Origin: a virus
Virus record (IMG/VR): IMGVR_UViG_3300033551_000018
Location: 1-39,184 of that record
Direction: 5' to 3' (one strand)
Length of the DNA stretch: 39,184 bases
A model generated the notes under the pieces. It was given only the letters and a program-made list of their open reading frames with translations, searched no databases and was not told the origin of the DNA. The stretch's first letter is position 1, and every line of letters begins with the position of its first letter. Shown here one piece after another: positions 24,211-31,264 of the stretch. The translations under genes and the position numbers were made by a program.

Positions 24211-25739
24211 ACCGTCACCATCACGGCCAGCAGCGGGTGCCGCGCGCCCGCCACCGCGCCTGGCAGGTATTGCCCATCCGCCTCCCAGGCGATCACCGAG
24301 CCCAGCCCCTCGGCCTCGGCCCACGCCACCTTGGCCGCCACCGTGGCCGTGCTGTCGTAGGGAATGAAGCGGTCGTTGGCGTCGGTGCTGGCGTTGGTGC
24401 TGAGCCAGGCGCCCTCGGTCGCGGTGTCGTAGAAGTCCGGCATGGTCGCCTTCAAAACCAGGATCTCGTGGTAGGGCACCTCCGCGTCGTCCATGGTCGG
24501 CGCGGTCGTCCAGCTCTGTCGGGGCTGGTACACGCCACCGCCGCTCCAGCGCCGGCCGTAGCAGGCGATGCCGATGCCCAGCTTGGCCTTGGGGCAGCCC
24601 GCCGCCAGGAACTCGGCCACCGACAGCTCCGCGCACGGCAGGGGCTCGCCCGTGGATGGGAAAGTAAAGCCACCGTTGTGCAAAGCAGCATTATGCCAGG
24701 ACACAAATCCTGGGTAGGGGCCTGCGAGGTCGTAAGTCATCACGTTGATGTAATCGAGCTCGGCCGCCACCCCGGCCACTACCGCGGCACTCTCGGCGCT
24801 GGCCGGCACCGCGGTGGTCAGCAGCTTGCCCGGCATGGCCGCGCGCAGGGCCGTGACCAGCGCCCGATAGTTCGTCTGATCGGAGCTCGGCAGCGGCTCC
24901 CAGTCGAGGTCCAGGCCGTCATAGCCGTCTGCCGCCACGGCCGCCGCCAAGTTGGCCACGAAGGTGGCCCGGTTGGTGCTGTTGGCCGCCTGCCGCATGG
25001 CGGTGATGCTGCCGGCGCCACCGACGCTCAGCAGGATGGCTTTGCCGCCGCCGTGGACGTGCGCCACGGTGGCCGTCCGGTGGCCGCCGGTCAGCTCGTT
25101 GGTCGTGAAGTCCAGCCCGCCGCTCGAGGTCGGCAGCACCGAGAAATGGATGTAGTGGGTCACGTCCAGCGGCAGCTCGGCCGGCGGCAGCCGGGAGGAG
25201 GTCCACCCGGCGTAATAGACCATCCTGGCCAGCGCCGATGGAGCCTCTTCCGGATCGAGCGTCGTGAAGGGCACGTCCAGCCCCACCACCGCCTCGGTCG
25301 TGATCACCCCGGCGGCAATGGAAAAGGCGAGCTCGCTGTGCCCCGGGGCCAGCCGGCAGCCCTCGGAATCGAACAGCACCACCCGGCCGGTGAGCGGCGA
25401 TGGCGGGGCGGCACCCGCCGTCAGGATGAAGGTGGCGGGGAACTCGGTAGCGGTGGGGGCAAACGATGCCACTCCCTCGGGCAAGACGCCGCCCGCGAAA
25501 TAGTCGGCCGTGACCGGGCTCGAGCCGGTCCCCTCAACCCGCCAGTCCACCGAGCAGGTGGGGCCGGTGGCCCCGGTACGCTGGACCTGGAAGGTGGCCG
25601 ACACCGCCTCGTCCGGCATCCGCACCAGCAGGCCGAGCTCACCGGTCAGCCCGACCACCACCGGCAGGCCAGGCAGCCCGTCCCGCCAGGTCACGCCGAA
25701 GGACCGCGGGTAGCGCGTGGCCTTGCCGGTCGCGGTCAC
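24207..25739 (-). CDS. Virion-associated GH18 glycosidase (chitinase/endo-GlcNAcase fold)
   Basis: This encodes 510 residues from a GTG start overlapping the upstream stop (GTGA). Residues about 40-160 form the Calx-beta-like module. From residue 170 a GH18 TIM barrel follows: VYYAGW at the first strand, ILLSVGGAGS near 236-244 (SxGG), DGYDGLDLDWE at 271-281 with D277, D279 and catalytic E281 (DxxDxDxE), NVMTYDLAG, and VIAWEADGQY near the end. The family cuts beta-1,4 GlcNAc linkages in chitin, glycans or peptidoglycan. In the tail gene block it may degrade exopolysaccharide or help cross the cell wall. No signal peptide is seen, consistent with virion assembly. Confidence 0.9.
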   Translation of the reverse strand: MTATGKATRYPRSFGVTWRDGLPGLPVVVGLTGELGLLVRMPDEAVSATFQVQRTGATGPTCSVDWRVEGTGSSPVTADYFAGGVLPEGVASFAPTATEFPATFILTAGAAPPSPLTGRVVLFDSEGCRLAPGHSELAFSIAAGVITTEAVVGLDVPFTTLDPEEAPSALARMVYYAGWTSSRLPPAELPLDVTHYIHFSVLPTSSGGLDFTTNELTGGHRTATVAHVHGGGKAILLSVGGAGSITAMRQAANSTNRATFVANLAAAVAADGYDGLDLDWEPLPSSDQTNYRALVTALRAAMPGKLLTTAVPASAESAAVVAGVAAELDYINVMTYDLAGPYPGFVSWHNAALHNGGFTFPSTGEPLPCAELSVAEFLAAGCPKAKLGIGIACYGRRWSGGGVYQPRQSWTTAPTMDDAEVPYHEILVLKATMPDFYDTATEGAWLSTNASTDANDRFIPYDSTATVAAKVAWAEAEGLGSVIAWEADGQYLPGAVAGARHPLLAVMVTV

Positions 25740-27322
25740 GTCTCAACCATATCTAATTGATATCTTACACCATCTGACAAAGCCCAAATAACAGCCATGT
25801 TGCCCGGCGCCAATACTGCCGGTGCCGTGCCTTTCCACAGTAATGCTCCGGCTGCGACCGTATCGGTTACTGGCGTGAACACCAGGCCACCGATCACCGC
25901 CGGGGAAGCGTAGCCGCTGCTGCCCGTGTAGCTGAGCGCCGAGGACGGGCGATCGCTCTGCGCCGTCACCGCATAGGCGAAGTCCTTGACGCTGCGGCTG
26001 CCCGTCCGCGACTGCACCAGGCTGTCCCCGGGTGCCACCGTCACCGGATGCGCGGCACCCGAATGATGGACCGCCAGCACTACCGCCATGCTCTGAGTGA
26101 TGGAGGGCACCAAGCCGGTGAAGGTCTCGGAGGTGGCGGCCCCGGCCCGCTGCACGAGGTCGTAGTCCTCGGCCCCGCCGGCGTTCTGCACCACCAGGAC
26201 ATAGTGCCAGACGGCGCACCACGCGCCGGGTACCGCGAAGCTGAAGTCCACCGCGGGCAGGGTGGCCTCGCCGGGGATCGTGCCCGACCAGAGCGTGACC
26301 TTGAGCGGCTGCGAGCCGTTGTGCAGCCCGGTGCCGACCTGATCGCGCTGGGTGACGGTGGCGCCGGCGGCCGAGCAGGCCAGGCTGATCACCTCGGCCG
26401 GCGGCGTGCTGTGATACATGACGACCTGAGCGGCCAAGAACCGGCGGTTGGTGGCGGCCGGGATGTCCCGGGTGATGACCCGGGTGCTGGCCGGCTGCGT
26501 GAGGGTCGTATCCACCGCCTGGTCGATCCCGGTCACGATGATGCCGGGCTCGAGCACGATGCTGCCCGCGGTCGGCCCCTCGATCGTGCAGTCGGCCGCG
26601 CCGATATTGCTCACCACCACCGGCACCATGGACAGATCGGCGCCCTCGGCCGGCGGGCCGTTGTAGAGCCCGGCCACCAGCTTGAGCCGGGACGGGCGGT
26701 TGGTGAGCCGGTTGATGGCGATGCCGCGGCCGAAGTCGCCGACGAGGTTGGCGAAGTCCTGGGTGACGCTGTCCACGCCCTCCTCGCCGGCATGGTCGCC
26801 GATCGTCCTGAATTGCAGGTTGGGTGCCGTCGCCAGCATGCTCTCTTGGATGGCCAGGAAGTGCGGGGCGCCGTACTTGCCGGGCGTGACCTCGATCCCC
26901 GGCGCCTCGTTGGCCCAGCGCTCGGCCAGGGCTGCCGCCTGCTCTGCCTCATCGGCTGCCGTGCCCGCACCATCGGCGGCGGTGGCGGCCTGCTCGGCAA
27001 TGTCCGCCACCTCGTCCACCGTGCCGGCCGCGGCCGCGGCTGCCGTCTGCGCCTGGAGGGCACTGGCCTGGGCCGCACTGTCGATGCCCACCGCCGAGGC
27101 GGCCGCCGTCTCCGCGCGGGTGGCCGAGGCGTTGGCCGACGCCACCGCATCCGGCAGGGCGCTCAGGTCGTCCGGGATGTTGTTGGCGACCTCGACCACC
27201 GCGTCGATGTTGGCGGCGACGATGCTGATCTCGGCGCTGGCCTCGGAGACGACCTCGGCCGCCCCCTCGGTGAGGATCTGGTCGTGAACCGACCCGGTGA
27301 CGCGGTAGACCGTGCCCGTCAT
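25736..27322 (-). CDS. Tail fibre with Ala-rich coiled-coil stalk
   Basis: This encodes 528 residues. The ATG at 27322 has GGAGGG 7 nt upstream and overlaps the upstream stop (ATGA). Residues about 20-150 are an Ala-rich heptad stalk (ETAAASAVGIDSAAQASALQ, AATAADGAGTAADEAEQAA) leading into ALAERWANEAPGIEVTPGKY near 150-170, the AExWA...PG.Y signature that ends many phage fibre stalks. The C-terminal 350 residues are beta-rich and probably form the receptor-binding or shaft part. It probably attaches to the nozzle or adaptor. No enzyme motif is visible. Confidence 0.8.
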   Translation of the reverse strand: MTGTVYRVTGSVHDQILTEGAAEVVSEASAEISIVAANIDAVVEVANNIPDDLSALPDAVASANASATRAETAAASAVGIDSAAQASALQAQTAAAAAAGTVDEVADIAEQAATAADGAGTAADEAEQAAALAERWANEAPGIEVTPGKYGAPHFLAIQESMLATAPNLQFRTIGDHAGEEGVDSVTQDFANLVGDFGRGIAINRLTNRPSRLKLVAGLYNGPPAEGADLSMVPVVVSNIGAADCTIEGPTAGSIVLEPGIIVTGIDQAVDTTLTQPASTRVITRDIPAATNRRFLAAQVVMYHSTPPAEVISLACSAAGATVTQRDQVGTGLHNGSQPLKVTLWSGTIPGEATLPAVDFSFAVPGAWCAVWHYVLVVQNAGGAEDYDLVQRAGAATSETFTGLVPSITQSMAVVLAVHHSGAAHPVTVAPGDSLVQSRTGSRSVKDFAYAVTAQSDRPSSALSYTGSSGYASPAVIGGLVFTPVTDTVAAGALLWKGTAPAVLAPGNMAVIWALSDGVRYQLDMVET

Positions 27323-28017
27323 CCCCGCACCCTCCGGCTCACTAGCCCGGTTCCTTGCCAACCGTACGCCGACTGATTCGCGGACTGCACCGTCGTCAAC
27401 AGCGCCGAGCTCCAGCGCTGCTCGGCTTCCGTATCGCCCGCGAACAGCGCCGCGTGACGCAGCACCCCGTAGTAGTAGGCGCTGGGCAGATGGTGCAGCA
27501 CCTCGTTGCTGTCGTCGTCCTCCACCAGGTCCGACCCTTTGCTGTAGTAGGTGAAGCGGGTGAGGATCGGCCGGTTGGTAGTCGTCCACGGCACCAGGCG
27601 CAGGCGATGGCCCTCGACCGCGTAGCCGCGCGGGGCGGTGCGGTAGCGGCTCACCTCGAAAAGGTGCTCCGGCCCCAGCGGCTCGAGCGGCTGGCCCGGG
27701 TGGGTGGCCAGGGCCAGGATCGCCCCGGTGGTATCCCACTCGTGGAGCTGCTCGTCCGTCAGCCCCTCGTTCACATAGTTGATGCCCACCAGCTCGATCA
27801 GGCTCGGCGGCAGCGCCATTTCGCCCGGCGGGTCCGTCGCCCGTCCCGCCACCGCCTCGCCGCGCCGGATCATCCAGCCGGTACGCAAGTTGCCGTAAAT
27901 GTCGTTGCCGGCGAGTTCGGCCCAGATCGGCACGAGGCCGCGGCGCTCGGTGTCCTGCTCGGCGTTCAGCGTCTTGAGCACAGCGTCGCGGAGGGCGGCG
28001 TAGGTGTCCAGGCTCAC
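27319..28017 (-). CDS. Head-to-tail adaptor / connector protein
   Basis: This encodes 232 residues from the GTG at 28017. The N-terminus (TYAALRDAVLKTLN, then VPIWAELAGNDIYGNLRTG) follows the pattern of phage adaptor proteins of the P22 gp4/SU10 kind, in which a helical bundle sits under the portal. The C-terminal 70 residues are helical and end in a basic tail (SRRVRG). It follows the capsid genes and precedes the fibre genes, the usual place for the adaptor. Three 11-bp tandem repeats lie immediately upstream of its start codon. Confidence 0.75.
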   Translation of the reverse strand: MSLDTYAALRDAVLKTLNAEQDTERRGLVPIWAELAGNDIYGNLRTGWMIRRGEAVAGRATDPPGEMALPPSLIELVGINYVNEGLTDEQLHEWDTTGAILALATHPGQPLEPLGPEHLFEVSRYRTAPRGYAVEGHRLRLVPWTTTNRPILTRFTYYSKGSDLVEDDDSNEVLHHLPSAYYYGVLRHAALFAGDTEAEQRWSSALLTTVQSANQSAYGWQGTGLVSRRVRG

Positions 28018-28027
28018 GAGCGGTCCT

Positions 28028-28060
28028 GCGAGTTTGCGGCGAGTTTGCGGCGAGTTTGCG
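28028..28060. repeat. Three perfect 11-bp tandem repeats before the adaptor gene
   Basis: GCGAGTTTGCG is repeated exactly three times without spacers in the 43-nt gap between the genes at 28061-28417 and 27319-28017. A 9-bp direct repeat (TCACGAGCG, at 28014 and 28061) flanks the array. An 11-bp period is close to one helical turn. It may be a protein-binding iteron array or a product of replication slippage. Confidence 0.85.
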
Positions 28061-28417
28061 TCACGAGCGATAGCCGCTGAGCAAGAGGTGCGGATAGTCC
28101 GCCGCGATCACTGCCTTCCAGCGCGCCTTGTTCTCCTGGTATGGCCCGAGCCGCTGCTCGAGGTGCTTGCGCAGCGCCCACGGCATGGCGTGGTGCGGCA
28201 CCCGGTGGCGCTGGGTGTGGCCGTGCAGGTAGCCGCGCGGGTAGCGCTCGCGGGACAGGGCAGCGTCAGCCTTGAGCCGGTCCACCCCCGCCTCGGGCAA
28301 GGTGCGGCGGATGGCATGGCCGCCACCGTCGAGCAGCGCCACCTCGAGCGGACGCCCGGTGTGGACATCGGTGGCGATGGGGCGGAATACCCCGTCGCGG
28401 CCAGAAGGCAGATCCAT
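28061..28417 (-). CDS. Unknown late protein between capsid and adaptor
   Basis: This encodes 118 residues. The ATG at 28417 is preferred to 28474 because GGAGG lies 7 nt upstream and the longer form would run back through the hairpin at 28430-28473. The protein is basic and His-rich (HGHTQRHRVPHHAMPW), with no membrane segment. Position between the major capsid and adaptor genes suggests a head-completion or decoration role. The His cluster could bind a metal. No family is recognised. Confidence 0.65.
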   Translation of the reverse strand: MDLPSGRDGVFRPIATDVHTGRPLEVALLDGGGHAIRRTLPEAGVDRLKADAALSRERYPRGYLHGHTQRHRVPHHAMPWALRKHLEQRLGPYQENKARWKAVIAADYPHLLLSGYRS

Positions 28418-28429
28418 TACAGTGCCTCC

Positions 28430-28473
28430 TGCCAGCCCGCTGACGTACCCTGTCGGCACCCTGCGGGCTGGCA
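28430..28473 (-). other. 11-bp hairpin after the major capsid gene
   Basis: Positions 28430-28440 and 28463-28473 are perfectly complementary, with a 22-nt loop. The stem lies 10 nt after the capsid stop. In the leftward mRNA it is followed directly by the GGAGG of the next gene, not by a U-run. It is more likely an mRNA-processing or 3'-end stabilising hairpin that allows capsid to exceed downstream genes than a full terminator. Confidence 0.6.
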
Positions 28474-28482
28474 ACTCTAGGT

Positions 28483-29472
28483 TCAGGTGGCCGCGTACCC
28501 CTCGATGAGACCGTGCGCTTTCGGGTTTGTGACCCGCAGCGTGGCCTCGAACTGGATCATCATCTCATCGCCGGAGCCGCGCAGGCCGAGTTTGTCTTCG
28601 CGGAAATCCATTCCCGGGAGCACCGGCATGTCTAGGTAATCATGGTTGATAAGCAGGATGATCGTGTTGGGCGCGTCAATATCGACGGCCACTTCCAGCT
28701 CACCAAAGTCAGACAGGTAGTTCTCGGCCGTACCGATGAAAATAAACGGCTTAACCGTCCCCGCCGTCATGTTGATGCGGTTTTCCGCAATACTGGCGTC
28801 AGGCAGGTGGCTCCAGTTCCGCTTGCGCGCCGGGCTCATGTAGATGAGGTCCGGCATGCCGGCGGTCTGCACCAGCGCCTCGAGCACGTCGTCGATCGGG
28901 TCGATGGTATCGAAGGCTTTCAAGCCAGTCCCCGCGACAAAACTATTAGAACCGTCGCCAGTAGGCGCAGTGCCGGGTGTAGTAGCGACGCTCTTGAAGC
29001 CAGTAACGATGTAAGTATGGATCGTCGCCAACTTGGTCGGCTCGGTGGCCACCTTGGCCTGCGGGGTATGGAGCAGCTTGTTGATCTGCCGCCGCAGCTT
29101 CAGCCCCCAGCGCATCCGCTGGTGCTCGAGCGTGTTGTGGTTGCCAACGGCGTCGATCTGCTCCATCGACATGGAGACGCCGAACTCAACCGCCATAAGC
29201 TGCAGGTAGTTGCTCAGTCGAGCGGGGGTGAACGGCGCCTGCGGGGCCGCCACAAAGCCGCGGTTTCTTGCGGCGGCGGCTGTAATGGCACCGACATCCT
29301 CGGTCCCCCACTCCTCCTTGATCGCGGAGGCGGAGGTTTTGGCCATGTTGCTGAAAAAGGGCGTCTGATCGGCGGTCAGGTCCTCCAGCACATCGCGGAG
29401 GCTTTCCCGCTCCATCGTCGCCCCACCAGGGCCGGAGGGTAGGAAGGTATTGGTGAGAACTGTATCAGGCAC
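28483..29472 (-). CDS. Major capsid protein, SU10/DUF5309-like (HK97 fold)
   Basis: This encodes 329 residues from the GTG at 29472 (N-terminus PDTVLTNTFLP). RESLRDVLEDLTADQTPFFS (23-42) is the conserved N-terminal signature of the SU10/DUF5309 capsid family, followed by KEEWGTEDVGA. The length suits an HK97-fold capsid protein. It follows the scaffold gene, and an alternative Met at residue 20 would remove part of the signature region, so GTG is kept. A GC-rich palindrome (29480-29495) precedes it and a hairpin follows it, suggesting that its mRNA is separately regulated for high output. Confidence 0.88.
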   Translation of the reverse strand: MPDTVLTNTFLPSGPGGATMERESLRDVLEDLTADQTPFFSNMAKTSASAIKEEWGTEDVGAITAAAARNRGFVAAPQAPFTPARLSNYLQLMAVEFGVSMSMEQIDAVGNHNTLEHQRMRWGLKLRRQINKLLHTPQAKVATEPTKLATIHTYIVTGFKSVATTPGTAPTGDGSNSFVAGTGLKAFDTIDPIDDVLEALVQTAGMPDLIYMSPARKRNWSHLPDASIAENRINMTAGTVKPFIFIGTAENYLSDFGELEVAVDIDAPNTIILLINHDYLDMPVLPGMDFREDKLGLRGSGDEMMIQFEATLRVTNPKAHGLIEGYAAT

Positions 29473-29479
29473 AGCGAAA

Positions 29480-29495
29480 GCCCCAAGGTTGGGGC
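29480..29495 (-). terminator. Terminator-like palindrome upstream of the capsid gene
   Basis: GCCCCAA-GG-TTGGGGC forms a 7-bp inverted repeat. In the leftward direction it is followed by TTTCG, a poor U-tract, and lies only 8 nt before the capsid GTG. It could be a weak terminator, or a stem that affects capsid translation because the 3' arm overlaps the only SD-like sequence. Confidence 0.4.
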
Positions 29496-29502
29496 CACGG
29501 AG

Positions 29503-30510
29503 CTAGCGCATCGGTCTGAGGCGGGATGCCCCTGAGTCGATCATGGCGCGCCCTCCCCGTGACCGGGTTGGGACCGCAGGCCCACCACGAGCTTGCTGCT
29601 GCTGACGAAAGGCGCCGGACCCCACGGGCGGGGGCCTGGTTTGCGACTGCGCGATGCTGGGCGAGGGCTGGGCGCGGGCTGCGGCGGATGCCGCTCCACC
29701 CTTGGCTGCCCCGGTAACGACGGGCTTGTGCTTGGCGGCCTGGACAATGGCGCGGATATACCAGGGGTTACTCCTGATCCGCTCCACCTCGGCCGGGGGG
29801 TAGCCCTCGGCCGTCAGGTACTTCCGGGCCAGCTCCTGCTCACGGAGCATGGTGGCGTGGTCATCCCATGCCGGGAGCGCCCGGGGCCGTTCCGCCTCGG
29901 CCTGCTGTCCGTCATGCTCCGCCATCATCCGCCGGTCCTGCTGCGCCTGGGCGTAGAGTTGCCCAACCTCCTGCATGACCTTGTAGCGCTTGATCTGCTG
30001 CGCGCTCCAAAGGGCAGGGTCGGTGTACTCGAGGCTGTCATCCACCTGGGGGATCATGGCCTCGAGCCGCTTGCCGGCCGCCTCCTGCCGCGCTGCCGTC
30101 TCGTTCAGCATCGTCATCAGGGCATCGCGGCCCTGGCTCATCAGCGTCAGCTTGCCGTGGTAGTCCTGCTCGCGCATGTAGCCACGCTGCGCCTCCCGCT
30201 TCGTGACGGGTGCTCCATTCTCATCATGCCAGAGAACAGAATCGTCCGAAGGCAGCGCTGGCTGGTCAGCTAAGCCGGTGTCGCCGGATTCGGCGGCCGT
30301 CTCAGTCCCGTCTAAGGGGGTACTGTCCGGCGGCGGTTCATCCGACTGGGCATAGGCCGCGGTCGGGGCCTGTGCCTGGGGTTGAGCTTGCTGGCCGTTG
30401 GGTGCTGGAGGTGCAGTCTGCTGGGCAGCAAGTCGCCGGGCGCCGGCCTCGATGATCGAGGTCTCGGAGCCGTGGCTAGATCCGGTGGCGGTTGTGCCAG
30501 TATCGGTCAT
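29503..30510 (-). CDS. Capsid scaffolding protein
   Basis: This encodes 335 residues. It lies directly upstream of the capsid gene. The N-terminal 100 residues are Gln/Pro/Ala/Asp-rich and disordered, the centre is helical (VTKREAQRGYMREQDYHGKL, then LMTMLNETAARQEAAGKRLE), and the C-terminus is Arg/Gly/Gln-rich and basic. This acidic-helical-basic layout and the REAQxGYMRExDY motif are typical of phage scaffolds, which guide procapsid assembly and then leave. No SD is obvious before the ATG at 30510. An inverted repeat spans the start. Confidence 0.8.
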   Translation of the reverse strand: MTDTGTTATGSSHGSETSIIEAGARRLAAQQTAPPAPNGQQAQPQAQAPTAAYAQSDEPPPDSTPLDGTETAAESGDTGLADQPALPSDDSVLWHDENGAPVTKREAQRGYMREQDYHGKLTLMSQGRDALMTMLNETAARQEAAGKRLEAMIPQVDDSLEYTDPALWSAQQIKRYKVMQEVGQLYAQAQQDRRMMAEHDGQQAEAERPRALPAWDDHATMLREQELARKYLTAEGYPPAEVERIRSNPWYIRAIVQAAKHKPVVTGAAKGGAASAAARAQPSPSIAQSQTRPPPVGSGAFRQQQQARGGPAVPTRSRGGRAMIDSGASRLRPMR

Positions 30511-30542
30511 GCGACGGGGCGCTAGACCTATCGGATACTGGC
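30496..30542 (-). promoter_or_regulatory. 9-bp inverted repeat spanning the scaffold start codon
   Basis: GCCAGTATC at 30496-30504 (inside codons 3-5) is perfectly complementary to GATACTGGC at 30534-30542 in the 5' leader. In the mRNA this stem would enclose the start codon in its 29-nt loop. It may tune scaffold translation, or be an operator near the predicted promoter. Confidence 0.45.
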
Positions 30543-30567
30543 GTCAAGCATCATTTGTTTGTCTGCA

Positions 30568-30596
30568 ATTATAGTGCGTATCGACTACTATGTGCT
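30568..30596 (-). promoter_or_regulatory. Predicted promoter for the scaffold-capsid unit
   Basis: The minus strand has a perfect -10, TATAAT (30568-30573), in an AT-richer 89-nt gap that is one of the few true intergenic spaces in the late operon. A -35 is weak (AGCACA at 30591-30596, 17-bp spacing), so the promoter may need an activator or a phage factor. The scaffold start is about 50 nt downstream of the expected transcription start. Confidence 0.5.
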
Positions 30597-30599
30597 ATT

Positions 30600-30878
30600 C
30601 TACTCGCGGATAACATCCCGGGCGCCAGGGACGGCGCGACCAAGTTCCGACAGCTGCTGCCGGATTTCCACGATGTCGCGATTGCTGCTCGCCTGGATCA
30701 GCAGGCTTTGCCACCATGTCGTCCACGTCAGTGCCGAAGTCGCGGAGAGCTGCCAGGTATCCGACCACGCCGCCCACCACCCTGCGGCCAGCCACACCAC
30801 CGCCAGCGCCACGTTGACGGCGAAGAACCACCCTGAGCCGGTAACGGCCGCACCCCACTTAGCCAGTCGGTCGAACAC
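30600..30878 (-). CDS. Low-affinity iron permease-like small membrane protein (PF04120-like)
   Basis: This encodes 92 residues from a GTG directly abutting the upstream stop. Residues 17-37 form one membrane helix. SDTWQL (39-44) and SLLIQASSNRDIVEIRQQLSEL (58-79) match the family signature SDTWQL...LIQNTQNRD...KLDEL. In bacteria these short proteins are annotated from similarity to yeast Fet4, but transport has seldom been tested. Their C-terminal helix is amphipathic. In a phage the protein could modify the host envelope, exclude other phages or act as a holin-like factor. The assignment rests on the motif and length. It is the last gene before the scaffold promoter. Confidence 0.75.
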   Translation of the reverse strand: MFDRLAKWGAAVTGSGWFFAVNVALAVVWLAAGWWAAWSDTWQLSATSALTWTTWWQSLLIQASSNRDIVEIRQQLSELGRAVPGARDVIRE

Positions 30879-31040
30879 CTACAGCCGGCCGGTGAGAAGC
30901 AGCACGATCAGGATGATGAGCAGGATGGCCGGAATGCCGGTCACGCCCCACCCCCAGCCGCGGCTATACCCCCAGGTAGGCATGGCCCCCAACAGCAGCA
31001 GGATCACCACCACCAGAAGGATTATCGACAGGGTACTCAC
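30879..31040 (-). CDS. DUF3309 small membrane protein
   Basis: This encodes 53 residues from the GTG at 31040, overlapping the upstream stop (GTGA). It has two hydrophobic helices around a conserved centre, GAMPTWGYSRGWGWG, which is the DUF3309 signature (GALPTWpYSrgWGYgPSG). The second helix ends in LLLTGRL. DUF3309 is widespread in alphaproteobacterial chromosomes and of unknown function; finding it in a late phage operon suggests a host gene captured for an envelope role or a small holin-like protein. Confidence 0.85.
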   Translation of the reverse strand: MSTLSIILLVVVILLLLGAMPTWGYSRGWGWGVTGIPAILLIILIVLLLTGRL

Positions 31041-31264
31041 GGCCTCGCCTCCATCCGCTGCTTGAACAGCTCGAACTCGTGCTCGAGGTCGGCCAGCCGC
31101 TGCATGGTGTCCACGATCGAGCCCCGCGCCACCACCGCCCGCGCCTCGAAGTCCATGAGCTGCTGATCCTGGCGGGCGTCATTGGCGTTGAGCTGCCACA
31201 GCACGCCGCCCACGAAACCCGCCACGCCGATCGCCAGCGCCACCCAGAAGCCATGGCCGTTCAC
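31037..31264 (-). CDS. Membrane-anchored coiled-coil protein (holin/spanin-like layout)
   Basis: This encodes 75 residues from the GTG at 31264, overlapping the upstream stop (GTGA); the longer frame upstream is read-through of the previous gene. Residues about 5-22 form one N-terminal membrane helix (FWVALAIGVAGFVGGVLW), followed by a charged coiled coil (IVDTMQRLADLEHEFELFKQ). This is the layout of an inner-membrane spanin or a class III holin, but no specific motif identifies it. Its neighbours are other tiny membrane proteins. Confidence 0.65.
   Translation of the reverse strand: MNGHGFWVALAIGVAGFVGGVLWQLNANDARQDQQLMDFEARAVVARGSIVDTMQRLADLEHEFELFKQRMEARP

Noticed and set aside
24211-24636. 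Upstream extension of the metzincin gene to 24636
   Set aside because: The extra 142 residues are Arg/Gly-rich read-through of the GH18 gene; the ATG at 24210 overlaps the previous stop as in all neighbours.
24237-25760. 507-codon plus-strand frame opposite the GH18 gene
   Set aside because: It is Arg/Gly/His-rich with no motif, while the minus frame has a complete GH18 site.
26048-27376. 442-codon plus-strand frame opposite the tail fibre
   Set aside because: Composition is that of antisense GC-rich DNA; the minus strand has a clear fibre stalk with coupled start and stop.
28028-28060. CRISPR-like array
   Set aside because: Three 11-bp units without spacers cannot be a CRISPR array, and the Cas4-like nuclease here has no cas1/cas2 partners.
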